A DNA stretch of 45,500 bases from Methanobacterium sp. (lineage in GTDB: Archaea > Methanobacteriota > Methanobacteria > Methanobacteriales > Methanobacteriaceae), in the NCBI GenBank assembly GCA_019084405.1, contig JAHRFX010000020.1, positions 1 to 45,500 on the forward strand, in the 5' to 3' direction. Numbering within the stretch: position 1 is the first letter of the stretch; each line of letters opens with the position of its first letter. The notes under the pieces are model-generated. The model was not told the DNA's origin. It made no database searches and saw only the letters and a program-made list of their open reading frames with translations. Below, piece after piece: positions 25,553-34,056 of this stretch. The translations under genes were made by a program, and so were the position numbers.

Positions 25553-25936
25553 AGAGGCAGTTTTAGATACAAATTTTTAATGCTGCCTTTCCAGTTCAAG
25601 GTGGATATCATAGAGGAACTGGAGAAAATCTTACCCTCTTACCAGTTAACCGTGCCTTCTTTTGTTATTAGAGAACTGGAAGGTATAAAAAAAACAGCAA
25701 ATGGTAAGGATAAACTGGCGGCATCAATTGCCCTGAAGATGGTATATTCCCCCCGGATAAAAATCACCAATTATCCTCTAAAAAGAGGGGAAAAAGTGGA
25801 TGATGCACTTCTTCGGATATCAAAAGTGTTATGTACCAATGATCGGGAACTAAAAAAAAGGGCCCGTTCTAAGGGAATAACCGTGGTATATTTACGTCAA
25901 AAAAGATACATGGCTGTGGAAGGTCATAGTAGTTAA
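25536..25936 (+). pseudogene. PIN-domain (FCF1/VapC9-like) protein gene with a one-base frameshift
   Basis: The family N-terminus is in one frame: ATG 25536 with GGTGGAGG 9 bases upstream, then KEAVLDTNF with the first catalytic Asp, hitting TAA at 25578. The rest (LMLPFQFKVDIIEELEKI, VPSFVIRELEGI, then DDALLRISKVLCTNDRELKKRA and GITVVYLRQKRY) is in the +1-shifted frame, beginning at an apparent ATG at 25580. One extra T in the T5 run at 25574-25578 would restore a continuous 133-residue protein. The shorter ORF alone lacks the first catalytic Asp and has no ribosome binding site. In archaea the protein is thought to act in rRNA processing. Real decay, a programmed slip, or a homopolymer sequencing error are all possible; the conserved neighbourhood makes error plausible. 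Confidence 0.85.
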
Positions 25937-26013
25937 TGGTTAAAAATTTTAACTTAATTCATCAAATAATTAAAATCATTTAAATTAATTCCAAGTTTAT
26001 CAGGAGGAATTTA

Positions 26014-26532
26014 ATGAATCTCTGGAAAGATATTGCCCCTGGGCCTTCAGTACCTGAAGTGGTATATGCCGTTATTGAAATACCAAAAGGATCAAGAAAC
26101 AAGTACGAGTATGATAAAGATATGGAAGCTTTTGCACTGGATCGGGTGTTGTATTCACCATTTGTATACCCTACTGAATACGGAATCATCCCCCAGACCA
26201 TTTACGATGATGGAGACCCTATGGATATACTAGTACTGATGGAGCAACCAACTTTCCCGGGATGCGTTATTGAAAGTAGACCTATTGGGGTAATGCGCAT
26301 GATTGATGGTGGAGATCAGGACGATAAAATACTGGCAGTTCCAGTTCAGGATCCTCGTTATGAAGAGGTAAAGGACATTACCGATGTTGCACCCCACCTG
26401 CTTAAAGAAATTGAACATTTCTTCCAGGAGTACAAACACCTGGAGGGTAAAAGCACCCAGATTTTAGGATGGGAAAATGCAGAAAATGCATTTAAAGCTA
26501 TTGAACACTCCATTGATTTATACCAAAAATAG
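26014..26532 (+). CDS. ppa: Inorganic pyrophosphatase, class I
   Basis: Soluble family I enzyme hydrolysing pyrophosphate to drive biosynthesis. The 172-residue product has the metal-binding signature DGDPMDILVL (about 69-78) with downstream DGGDQDDKILAVPVQDPRY (about 98-116), and KYEYDKDMEAFALDR at the substrate pocket. AGGAGG lies 7 bases before the ATG. Its stop codon sits at the first base of a 36-bp tandem repeat. Confidence 0.96.
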   Translation: MNLWKDIAPGPSVPEVVYAVIEIPKGSRNKYEYDKDMEAFALDRVLYSPFVYPTEYGIIPQTIYDDGDPMDILVLMEQPTFPGCVIESRPIGVMRMIDGGDQDDKILAVPVQDPRYEEVKDITDVAPHLLKEIEHFFQEYKHLEGKSTQILGWENAENAFKAIEHSIDLYQK

Positions 26533-26627
26533 CAACTAAGATTTAATATACTATCTACAAAAAAATAGCAACTAAGATTTAATATACTATCTACAAAAAA
26601 ATAGCAACTAAGATTTAATATACTATC
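26530..26627. repeat. 36-bp tandem repeat, three copies
   Basis: Units with TAGCAACTAAGATTTAATAT start at 26530, 26566 and 26602 with an exact 36-bp period. The third lacks only its tail. The first unit begins with the TAG stop of ppa. It lies in the spacer before rpoE1. No spacers separate the units, so it is not a CRISPR array. Confidence 0.9.
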
Positions 26628-26707
26628 ATTTTTATAGTAATAAATGATACTTAAATTAATATTTTAAGATTTATGGATAATAAAAAAAGGTTAATTGAGG
26701 GATTTAT

Positions 26708-27265
26708 TTGTATTACCTATCTAAAATAGAAGACACTGTGCGGATTCCGCCACACCGTTTTGATGAACCTTTAGAAGAGGTGGCCATTGAAACCTTAAAT
26801 GAATCCTATGTAGGAAAAATTGATAAAAAATTAGGTTTAATGGTATCTGTTAAAGATATAGAGGACCTGGGTACCGGTAGAGTCATCATGGGAGACGGGG
26901 CCGCCTATCACGATTTGAAATTCAATGCCATATTTTTCAAACCAGAGCTCCATGAAATCATTGAAGGAGAGGTAATTGAAATAGCAGAATTTGGTGCATT
27001 TGTCAGAATGGGACCTATGGATGGTCTGGTTCACGTATCTCAGGTTACTGACGATTATATAAATTACGACGCTAAAAGAGGAGCTTTACTTGGTAAAGAA
27101 TCTAAAAAGAGTCTGGAAGAAGGTAACAAAGTACGGGCCCGGATAGTGGCCCTTAGTTTGAAGGGTAAATCTTCTAAAGAAACTAAAATAGGTCTTACCA
27201 TGAGACAACCTGGTCTTGGAAAAGACGAATGGGTTGAAAACGAGAAAAGGAAGAAGAAAAAATGA
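26708..27265 (+). CDS. rpoE1: RNA polymerase subunit E' (Rpo7)
   Basis: Stalk subunit of archaeal RNA polymerase, counterpart of eukaryotic Rpb7; with Rpo4 it binds emerging RNA. The N-terminal RNP-like part is MYYLSKIEDTVRIPP..F, followed by an S1 domain (EGEVIEIAEFGAFVRMGPMDGLVHVSQ, about 95-120). The C-terminus is a Lys-rich tail. Start TTG 26708 has GAGGGAT upstream. The stop overlaps the ATG of spt4 (ATGA), so the pair is coupled. Confidence 0.95.
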   Translation: MYYLSKIEDTVRIPPHRFDEPLEEVAIETLNESYVGKIDKKLGLMVSVKDIEDLGTGRVIMGDGAAYHDLKFNAIFFKPELHEIIEGEVIEIAEFGAFVRMGPMDGLVHVSQVTDDYINYDAKRGALLGKESKKSLEEGNKVRARIVALSLKGKSSKETKIGLTMRQPGLGKDEWVENEKRKKKK

Positions 27266-27444
27266 CTATAAAAGCATGTACTAAGTGCAACCGTATAACT
27301 AATGATGACCGTTGCCCGGTATGCGATTTACCCTCTTCCACTAACTGGAGTGGGCTTTTAATAATCATCGACCCTGATAAGTCGGATATTGCCTCGGAGT
27401 TGAATATTAATATACCGGGAGAATATGCATTGAGGGTTAGATAG
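27262..27444 (+). CDS. spt4: Transcription elongation factor Spt4 (RpoE'')
   Basis: 60-residue zinc protein that pairs with Spt5 on elongating RNA polymerase. The zinc site is CTKCNRITNDDRCPVCD (Cys 6, 9, 18, 21), followed by WSGLLIIIDPDKSDIA. It overlaps rpoE1 by four bases at its start, and its last base is the first base of the next GTG, so all three genes are translationally linked. Confidence 0.95.
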   Translation: MTIKACTKCNRITNDDRCPVCDLPSSTNWSGLLIIIDPDKSDIASELNINIPGEYALRVR

Positions 27445-27944
27445 TGTTAAAACTTCAAAAAGAATTGAGATCAGAGCTTAAAAAACCATTAGGAGATCTC
27501 TATCCATCATTTAAAGAAGCACTTGATTTATTATCCCCTGAAGATTTTATAATTTCTGTAGGGGATGTTACTACAAAAAATCTCATTGAATATGGAATCT
27601 GTCCCAGGTTGGCCATTATAGACAATCGGATACAGAGAAAAGATTCCAATCAAGAAATTAATTACTCTGCCACCATTTTAAAAGCCGAAAACCCCCCGGG
27701 AACTATAACCAAAGCTCTATGGGAAACCATAGAAAAAGCTCTAAACTCTTCGCAGGAGTTTTCTGAAAACTTTTTGATTATAGTAAGTGGTGAAGAAGAT
27801 CTTGCTGTTCTTCCCTGCATCCTTTTATCCCCTGAAGATTCTATAATCTTATATGGGCAGCCTAATGAGGGTCTGGTAATGGTGAAAAGTCAAAAGGTAA
27901 AGAAAAAAGTTGAAGAATTAATCAATAGATTTGAGGAGGAATAA
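27444..27944 (+). CDS. GTP-dependent dephospho-CoA kinase (DUF359)
   Basis: Archaeal enzyme for the last step of coenzyme A synthesis, phosphorylating dephospho-CoA with GTP; unrelated to bacterial CoaE. The 166-residue product has KKPLGDLYP, IISVGDVTTKNLIEYGI, LAIIDNRIQRK, NPPGTITKALWETIEKAL and IIVSGEEDLAVLPCILLSPEDSIILYGQPNEGLV, the blocks that define the family. Start GTG 27444 shares a base with the spt4 stop. Confidence 0.9.
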   Translation: MLKLQKELRSELKKPLGDLYPSFKEALDLLSPEDFIISVGDVTTKNLIEYGICPRLAIIDNRIQRKDSNQEINYSATILKAENPPGTITKALWETIEKALNSSQEFSENFLIIVSGEEDLAVLPCILLSPEDSIILYGQPNEGLVMVKSQKVKKKVEELINRFEEE

Positions 27945-27945
27945 T

Positions 27946-28254
27946 ATGGAACTCAATATAATAGAAAAAACTGAAAATCCAGTTCTTAACAGAACTGAAA
28001 TAAATTTTGAATGCTTATACCATGGAGAAGCTACCCCTAAAGTTTTAGATGTTAAAAGTAAATTGGTAGCTTTACTTGATGCTGATAAAGAATTACTGGT
28101 AGTGGACAATGTTCAGCCATTCTTTGGAGAAGGCAGAGCCAAATGCTATGCTAAAATTTACGATTCTAAAGAAAGTCTAAATGATATAGAAACTGCACAC
28201 ATCCTGGAAAAGAATAAAGAAGCTTCTGCTAAAAAAGAAGACCAGGAGGAATAA
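27946..28254 (+). CDS. rps24e: Ribosomal protein S24e
   Basis: 102-residue 30S protein. ENPVLNRTEINFECLYHGEATPK at the N-terminus and VVDNVQPFFGEGRAKCYAKIYDS in the middle are diagnostic. ATG 27946 is chosen because GGAGGAAT lies just upstream; an in-frame TTG at 27931 precedes this site. It starts directly after the DUF359 stop and is followed within 3 bp by S27ae. Confidence 0.96.
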   Translation: MELNIIEKTENPVLNRTEINFECLYHGEATPKVLDVKSKLVALLDADKELLVVDNVQPFFGEGRAKCYAKIYDSKESLNDIETAHILEKNKEASAKKEDQEE

Positions 28255-28257
28255 TTT

Positions 28258-28413
28258 ATGAAAAAATGTGAACTTTACGAAGTGGATGGAGACAAACTCA
28301 AGCGTAAAAATCCTTTCTGTGTTAGATGCTCCAGCGGAGTATTCATGGCTGATCACGGGGACCGATACTCCTGTGGTAAGTGTGGTTACACCGAATGGAA
28401 AACCAAGGATTAA
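28258..28413 (+). CDS. rps27ae: Ribosomal protein S27ae
   Basis: 51-residue zinc-finger protein of the 30S subunit: MKKCELYEVDG, CVRCSSGVFMADHGDRYSCGKCGYTEW. The four Cys (CVRC and CGKC) form the zinc site. In eukaryotes it is fused to ubiquitin; here it stands alone as in other archaea. GGAGG in the end of rps24e serves it. Confidence 0.96.
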   Translation: MKKCELYEVDGDKLKRKNPFCVRCSSGVFMADHGDRYSCGKCGYTEWKTKD

Positions 28414-28483
28414 AAACTTAATTTATTAATTTATTTTATTTTAACTATTTAATTTTAAAAATTTTTTTTAAGGGTGAATATCT

Positions 28484-29896
28484 GTGAATTTAAGATCCGG
28501 AAGATTGGGTAAAAAGATGAGTGCTAAGACAGCGGAATTTACTTCTTCTTTGGAATTTGATAGATACATATTCCAGGCCGATATTGAATGTAACAGGGCC
28601 CACACCACCATGCTGTCCCAGCAAAAAATAATAGATCCTCTAATTGCAGATAAAATAATTAAATCCCTGGAAAAATTAAAAAAAGAGGGTATCGAGGCAC
28701 TTAACCTGGATCATTCAGTAGAAGACATTCACATGGCGGTGGAAAACTACGTTACCGGTGAGGTAGGTGAAGAAGCAGGTTTTATGCATACTGCCAAATC
28801 CCGTAATGATCAGGTAGCCACTGATTTAAGGATAGTTTTAAAGGAGAAACTGAATGAAATCCAGGGTTTTATACTGGAATTTATAGAGGGTATTCTGGAA
28901 CTGGCCGCCGAGCACCAGGAAACGGTGATGATTGGTTATACTCATCTGCAACATGCCCAACCCACCACCTTTGCCCACCACTTAATGGCCTATGCCCACT
29001 CCCTTAAAAGAGATTATGAAAGATTAAAAGATGCTTATAAACGGGTTAATTTAAATCCCTTAGGCTCAGCAGCCATGACCACCACCAGTTTTCCTATAGA
29101 CCGGGATATTACCACGGATTTACTGGGCTTTAGTGCTTATATGGAAAATTCCATGGATGCAGTTAGTTCCCGGGACTTTATTGCTGAAACAGTATTCAGC
29201 CTATCTCTCCTTGTTACCACCCTGAGTAAGATTTGTGAGGAAATGGTGCTCTGGAGTACCTATGAATTCGGGATAATTGAAATAGCAGATGAATTCTCAT
29301 CTACTTCTTCTATCATGCCCCAGAAAAAAAATCCAGATGTGGCAGAAATAGCCCGGGGAAAAAGTGGGATTTTATATGGTGAACTGGTGACCATACTCAC
29401 CATCTTAAAGGCCCTGCCCTATAATTATAACCGTGATTTGCAGGAAATAACTCCCCATTTATGGAACGGGGTTAAGCACTCTCAGGAAATACTGGACATG
29501 GTAGCTAATATGCTTTTAAGTGTTGAAGTAAATAAAGAGCGTTGCCTGGAACTGGCCGGGGCTAATTTCGCCACTGCCACTGATCTGGCGGATATAATGG
29601 TCCGGGAAAAAAAGATGCCCTTTAGAACCGCCCATAAAATTGTAGGTAGAATGGTAACTGAAGCCATAAATCAACAATTAAAACCAGACCAGATCAGTGG
29701 TGAATTTCTGGATAAAATATCAGCAGATATTACCGGTGATAAATTGAATCTGGATGAAGACCTTATAAAAAAATCCCTGGATCCTCTGGAAAATGTGAAG
29801 ATGAGGACTGTGCCTGGTGGTCCCTCTCCGGTGATGGTTCAAAAGGCCATAGATAATCTTAGGGAATACATCACAAGGGAAAGGGCAAAAGAATAA
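28484..29896 (+). CDS. argH: Argininosuccinate lyase
   Basis: Cleaves argininosuccinate to arginine and fumarate, the last step of arginine synthesis. The 470-residue product has HSVEDIHMAVENYV, TAKSRNDQVATDLR (about 99-112), THLQHAQPTTFAHH (about 153) with the catalytic His, and the superfamily signature SSIMPQKKNPDVAE (about 277-290). Start GTG 28484 with AGGGTGAATATCT upstream. A T10 run at 29908-29917 follows the gene. Confidence 0.97.
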   Translation: MNLRSGRLGKKMSAKTAEFTSSLEFDRYIFQADIECNRAHTTMLSQQKIIDPLIADKIIKSLEKLKKEGIEALNLDHSVEDIHMAVENYVTGEVGEEAGFMHTAKSRNDQVATDLRIVLKEKLNEIQGFILEFIEGILELAAEHQETVMIGYTHLQHAQPTTFAHHLMAYAHSLKRDYERLKDAYKRVNLNPLGSAAMTTTSFPIDRDITTDLLGFSAYMENSMDAVSSRDFIAETVFSLSLLVTTLSKICEEMVLWSTYEFGIIEIADEFSSTSSIMPQKKNPDVAEIARGKSGILYGELVTILTILKALPYNYNRDLQEITPHLWNGVKHSQEILDMVANMLLSVEVNKERCLELAGANFATATDLADIMVREKKMPFRTAHKIVGRMVTEAINQQLKPDQISGEFLDKISADITGDKLNLDEDLIKKSLDPLENVKMRTVPGGPSPVMVQKAIDNLREYITRERAKE

Positions 29897-29907
29897 ATAA
29901 TTCAATA

Positions 29908-29917
29908 TTTTTTTTTT
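29908..29917 (+). terminator. T10 run after argH
   Basis: Ten consecutive T, 12 bases after the argH stop codon and before a convergent gene. This is a likely archaeal oligo-T terminator of the translation block's last gene. Confidence 0.55.
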
Positions 29918-29957
29918 AATCCTTTTGTTACTCCCCTCTTTTTAATTTATTAATAAT

Positions 29958-30142
29958 TCATTCCTTCTTTTTTAGTAAATCATGATGCTTTTTAATTTCA
30001 TCGGCCATCTTTTCATCATCAATAACCACCGGACCCATATATCCACAGTTAAAACACTTCCAGAGAGACCAGTTTTGAGGTATGGTCCATTTAATATTGC
30101 TGGAACCACATTCCGGCAGAATTTTTTCTTAAAATCACACAT
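29958..30142 (-). pseudogene. Small zinc-ribbon protein gene with a one-base frameshift
   Basis: On the minus strand ATG (30142-30140) begins MCDFKKKFC. After loss of one base in a C-run near 30114 the frame must shift to continue PECGSSNIKWTIPQNWSLW, KCFNCGYMGPVVIDD and a helical KKHHDLLKKKE tail. With the base restored it would be a 61-residue protein with two CxxC pairs (CPEC and CFNC), a typical zinc ribbon of unknown role. A TATA-like TATATATAAATT lies directly upstream of the ATG. As it stands the reading frame is broken. Decay or a sequencing error are both possible. Confidence 0.72.
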
Positions 30143-30178
30143 AATTTATATATAGTAATTAATCCCATAATAATATAC

Positions 30179-30319
30179 ATGGATACGAAAACTGACCCTA
30201 AAATGATTGGACTTCTGGCGATATTAATTGGTATATTAATGTTAATTTACCCCTTCCTAGTGGGTTATCTGGTTGGAATATTCCTGGTTATATATGGTTT
30301 ACTTAAAGTGTTTACATGA
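30179..30319 (+). CDS. Small two-helix membrane protein (DUF3096-like)
   Basis: A 46-residue ORF starting at ATG 30179: a short polar N-terminus (MDTKTDPKM), then GLLAILIGILMLIYPFLVGY and LVGIFLVIYGLLKVFT, which make two short membrane helices with a Pro-containing turn. The pattern resembles DUF3096, a family of tiny membrane proteins of unknown function. Its 5' end is 36 bp from the divergent zinc-ribbon start, and its 3' end overlaps the convergent PP-loop gene by 21 bp. No strong ribosome binding site is visible; a TATA-like stretch lies at 30146-30154, so it may be nearly leaderless. Confidence 0.6.
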   Translation: MDTKTDPKMIGLLAILIGILMLIYPFLVGYLVGIFLVIYGLLKVFT

Positions 30320-31354
30320 ACTCCATATAAGTTCCAGTGCTTCACCCGGCTCTAAAGCTCCGGCCCTTGTTTCTCTTAGCACTCTTTGAATGGAATAACG
30401 GCTCATGTGCGGGAATTTTTTCTCAACTTCCCCTAAAAGAGGACAGCCAAAACCAGTAACTTTTTTAACTCCAAAGTGGTAACTAACTCCTTTTAATTCC
30501 TGTTTAGACACACCCAGTAAGGCTGGTAAATTTATTCGAATTATACCATCAGAAGATAGTATAGACTGGCATCCGGTGGATAATAAATCACCAAAAATAA
30601 CTATTTTTATATTATTTTTTTGAGCATAATCCCTTATTTTTTCGTGTATTACCTTGGAACACTTCCCACAGGGATGGAAACGTCCCTGGAAACTATCGTT
30701 TATTATCTCGGTAAAATCAGCAGGAACATATACCTGAGGTACTTTAAGTAAGTGGCACAGGGAATCTATATTATTTTTTAAATGTTTAGGTAAGACTATG
30801 CTTCCGGGATCCACGGTAAGGGCCAGGGGATTAAATCCCAAAAGATGGGCTATTATAAGAGAAAAACTGCTATCCACCCCACCAGATAATGCAACCAGAG
30901 TATGTTGATTGGTTTTAACATCAGAAAAATCATTATAAGGATAATCCTTTAAATTAAAATACTCCATAAAATTAAAATCATAAGGGTTTTCCATCTTTTT
31001 TAAAAGCAGTTTTTTTAGATTATGGAGGGGTAGAGGGTCTTGCAATATATCAGGGGATAAGAATTTATTGAGTTTTTTAAGGGCCAGTTTCATCCGGTAC
31101 TCTTTAACCATTATATCTGAATAAGCTGCCACATGAATATTTTTAACCCCCAAAGATTCTTTGAGGCGTCCTACCACCCATCCACCCTTGCCAATAACTG
31201 CGGATTTATCTGGTCGATCGGGAGTGATTATTATCAGTTTTTCTTCGGCTTTGATATAGATTATATCCTTTATATTTACTTCTGCTTCTTCATGACCTAT
31301 TTCTTTACGCAAATCTTCAATTTTTTTTTGGATTTGTTCTTTTATAATTTCCAA
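30299..31354 (-). CDS. PP-loop ATPase with N-terminal KH-like domain
   Basis: The N-terminal part has a KH-type GxxG loop (SAVIGKGGWVVGRLKE, about 51-66) and the C-terminal part a PP-loop (VALSGGVDSSFSLI, about 155-168). A Cys pair (HPCGKCSK) and GFGCPLLGEVEKK follow. Such domains adenylate RNA bases or other substrates in TtcA/TilS-like enzymes, and with a KH domain an RNA substrate such as tRNA is likely; the precise modification cannot be read. I prefer TTG 31354, six bases after AGGTG; GTG at 31363 lies inside that site. It is divergent from the archaeosortase gene, whose start has the same AGGTG-N6-TTG layout. Confidence 0.82.
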   Translation of the reverse strand: MEIIKEQIQKKIEDLRKEIGHEEAEVNIKDIIYIKAEEKLIIITPDRPDKSAVIGKGGWVVGRLKESLGVKNIHVAAYSDIMVKEYRMKLALKKLNKFLSPDILQDPLPLHNLKKLLLKKMENPYDFNFMEYFNLKDYPYNDFSDVKTNQHTLVALSGGVDSSFSLIIAHLLGFNPLALTVDPGSIVLPKHLKNNIDSLCHLLKVPQVYVPADFTEIINDSFQGRFHPCGKCSKVIHEKIRDYAQKNNIKIVIFGDLLSTGCQSILSSDGIIRINLPALLGVSKQELKGVSYHFGVKKVTGFGCPLLGEVEKKFPHMSRYSIQRVLRETRAGALEPGEALELIWSSCKHFK

Positions 31355-31458
31355 AGTGAGCACCTGGTAAAAATTTAATTAAATTTTCTAAATTGTTATA
31401 TCTTTTTATATAAATGAGTACCATATAATGTAATACTATATATTTAAAGGTGCTGGTT

Positions 31459-32520
31459 TTGAATCTGAAAATAATATTAATAGTGGCCCTTTTGCTGCCA
31501 GGATTACTGGGTATGGCCTTTGCTGAGGATAATATTTCTCTTAATTTGAGTAATGATAGTTCCCAGGAAGCTGAACTATCTGCAGGTAAGGGAACCATAA
31601 CTGAACTTACTCCAGTGGGTGCTCCTTATACTAATGAGGGCCCTATCCAGTTCAGGGTAACTACTAGCAATACGGGCTCAGGTAATATACCCTGGGGTAC
31701 ACTAACCCTGGAACTCCGTTATGGTCCCACTAATCAACGGGTAGAAAGTGTGGTGTATGATGTAGGTCAACTTAGAAGAGGAGAATCTCGTACCTTCCTC
31801 TGGAATACCACCAATGTAGATTTCCCCTATGATTCCTTTCAAACCGGAGGGTCCTATGTAATTACCGCCAGTTGGAATTATCCTAGTGGGCCGGCCACCC
31901 GATCCACCCAGTTTTATTCTGTGCCCAGCCCCTGGTTTATTGTGGTTCTGGCTGGAATATTGATGAGTGTAGCGGCCATAGCCCATAAAAAGAGATGGTG
32001 GTTAACCTTCTACCTGGCAGGTGCTGTTTCCTTTATGGCCTTTATTGTATCATTCTTCGTTCTAACCGGTCTGGATACCTGGTTAATGGGTATTGAAGCC
32101 CGGAATATCGCCGCACTAACCACCGCTTTGGGTATACCCTCTGAATTTTTACCCCCCAATGCCTTCATATTCCCCGACCCTACAGGATGGAGCATATTCG
32201 GTATAGGGATGGAATGCTCGGTTATAATAGAAATTGGAGTACTCTCCGGATTATTAATATTGTATCCTGGTTACAGCTGGAAAAGAAAAACCAAGTACAC
32301 CGCTATTGGAATTGGAATAACTTACGGGGCTAATTTAATCCGGATGATGAGTATCGTCTACCTGGTGAATATTTTTGGAAAACCAGCCCTCTATGTGGCC
32401 CATGCTTTTGTAGGTAAAATCATATTTTTCATATTCATCATTGTTTTATACTGGTATTTACTTACCCGGCCTACACTGAGTATTGTTAGAGATAACATAA
32501 AAGGTGGTAAGTTTGAATAA
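31459..32520 (+). CDS. Archaeosortase/exosortase-family transpeptidase with N-terminal secreted domain
   Basis: Membrane cysteine protease/transpeptidase predicted to cut C-terminal sorting signals and attach surface proteins to a lipid or glycan. From TTG 31459 (AAAGGTG six bases upstream) there is a signal peptide or anchor (residues 1-22, ending AFA), an extracytoplasmic beta-rich domain of about 130 residues (CARDB-like, with VRRGES-type NxT sites), then membrane helices. The exosortase triad is Cys in GMECSVI (about C253), Arg in NLIRMMSI (about R295) and His in YVAHAFVG (about H315). An N-terminal beta domain is not usual in the family as I know it. The next ORF's first ATG directly follows the stop. 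The target protein is not in the window. Confidence 0.85.
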   Translation: MNLKIILIVALLLPGLLGMAFAEDNISLNLSNDSSQEAELSAGKGTITELTPVGAPYTNEGPIQFRVTTSNTGSGNIPWGTLTLELRYGPTNQRVESVVYDVGQLRRGESRTFLWNTTNVDFPYDSFQTGGSYVITASWNYPSGPATRSTQFYSVPSPWFIVVLAGILMSVAAIAHKKRWWLTFYLAGAVSFMAFIVSFFVLTGLDTWLMGIEARNIAALTTALGIPSEFLPPNAFIFPDPTGWSIFGIGMECSVIIEIGVLSGLLILYPGYSWKRKTKYTAIGIGITYGANLIRMMSIVYLVNIFGKPALYVAHAFVGKIIFFIFIIVLYWYLLTRPTLSIVRDNIKGGKFE

Positions 32521-32541
32521 ATGGTGGGAGAAGGTGATTTA

Positions 32542-34056
32542 ATGGAAGATCCCATGTGGGTAAGCATGATGGTGTGGACCACCTGGCTTTTAATAGCCAT
32601 CATTATTGATGGAGTAATGGTACCCCTTAAGATGTACTTCTCCCGTAAGTCCATGCGCCAGGTGGGAAAGATTATCCCAGAAAAAGAACTACCCCCTGTT
32701 ACAGTGGTGGTACCAGCCCACAATGAAGAAGACCACATTGAAAGCTGTCTTTTATCCATTATACAGAATGAATATCCAGATAAGAAGATGGAGATAATTG
32801 TGGTGGATGATGGATCCAAAGATAACACCATCAATCTGGTTAAAAAAATAGAAGTAGATGCCATCATGCATGGGGTGGATTTAAAGCTTATTAAAAAAGG
32901 CCACACCGGTAAAGTGCATACCCTGAATACCGGGATACGTAGCAGCAATGGTGAAATAATCATCACCATCGATGCCGATATCCGACTGGATGAATATGCG
33001 GTTAAAAATGTGGTGCAGGCTTTTGTGGAAGATGAAACCGTGGGAGCAGCCACCGGTTATATCGAAATAGAATGGGATGAAACCCGAAACGAAGATATTA
33101 AATCCATGTTCTTTTCAAAATGTGAATTTTTAGAATATTTAAGTTCATTTAACTTTGAAAGAAGTTACCAATCATTTATTGACTCCATATATACCATGTC
33201 CGGTGCTTTTTCAGCCTTCCGACGTAACACTATTGGAGGAATGGGTGGTTACTGGCCGGTGACCGTCTCAGAAGACATGCACATCACCATGATGCTGCAT
33301 AATAAAAAAATCAATATCGTGAATGTGCCTGATGCGGTGGCCCATGCCCAGGCCATAACAGATTACGATACCCTCTATTCCCAGAGAGTACGCTGGGCAA
33401 GGGGTCAGCTGGAAGTAGCAGCCATGCGCCAGGATAAATCTGTGGCCGAACAGGAAACCTCACTTAGAGAAATACTGGGGATTGTAAAAGATCAAAAAGA
33501 CCCCCGTATGCTGAGTCTGGTTATTGATTACATGAAGAATGTTATTTCTGATAGAAAAGAACGTTTAAAAGGTCGTCAGTTTCGCTACTTCGATTTACTG
33601 GGGCTGCAGAGAATACTCTTTGTAGACCATACCATAGCATTTCCCCGGTTGATATGGGTATTTGTATTGCTGCTTTTCCCCGTAATGGGACTCTACACCT
33701 ATCTGTTACCAGTAATCATGGTCCTGATGTATTTATTCTACGTCTTAATAGATGTGGCAGTGATTATGTTCTCTTACCATTACTCTCCACCCCAAACCCG
33801 GGAGAAAATCGAAAAATCATTCCATTATGTGGCCTTACTCCCCTTTTATCGACTTATCACCTTCTGTTTCAGAGTATCGGCCTTTTTACATATTTTAAAA
33901 GAGCCGGCGGATTGGAAGGTGGAAGGACCGGTTAATGGATTTAAAAATGGGGTGAAGGATGCTAAAGATGGTTTCAGTGCCAATGTCGCAACTACTATAT
34001 TCCAGATAGGACATATATTTAATCTCGGTAATTTATGGAGAAGAAGAGGAAAATAG
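32542..34056 (+). CDS. Processive family 2 glycosyltransferase (polysaccharide synthase-like)
   Basis: A membrane GT2 like hyaluronan, chitin or cellulose synthases. It has a TM helix near the N-terminus (TWLLIAIIIDGVMV), VVVPAHNEEDHIESCL, IIVVDDGSKDNT, DxD in TIDADIRL, the acceptor motif SEDMHI, and QRVRWARGQ (QxxRW), which marks processive synthases. C-terminal hydrophobic helices follow (about residues 365-430). ATG 32542 is supported by AAGGTGAT three bases upstream; an in-frame ATG at 32521 would sit right after the archaeosortase stop. The gene is followed without gap by the acyltransferase, so the three genes form an operon. The sugar is unknown. Confidence 0.87.
   Translation: MEDPMWVSMMVWTTWLLIAIIIDGVMVPLKMYFSRKSMRQVGKIIPEKELPPVTVVVPAHNEEDHIESCLLSIIQNEYPDKKMEIIVVDDGSKDNTINLVKKIEVDAIMHGVDLKLIKKGHTGKVHTLNTGIRSSNGEIIITIDADIRLDEYAVKNVVQAFVEDETVGAATGYIEIEWDETRNEDIKSMFFSKCEFLEYLSSFNFERSYQSFIDSIYTMSGAFSAFRRNTIGGMGGYWPVTVSEDMHITMMLHNKKINIVNVPDAVAHAQAITDYDTLYSQRVRWARGQLEVAAMRQDKSVAEQETSLREILGIVKDQKDPRMLSLVIDYMKNVISDRKERLKGRQFRYFDLLGLQRILFVDHTIAFPRLIWVFVLLLFPVMGLYTYLLPVIMVLMYLFYVLIDVAVIMFSYHYSPPQTREKIEKSFHYVALLPFYRLITFCFRVSAFLHILKEPADWKVEGPVNGFKNGVKDAKDGFSANVATTIFQIGHIFNLGNLWRRRGK

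Noticed and set aside
26530..26627. Repeat array as a possible CRISPR
   Set aside because: Units are head-to-tail at an exact 36-bp period with no unique spacers, and no cas genes are present.
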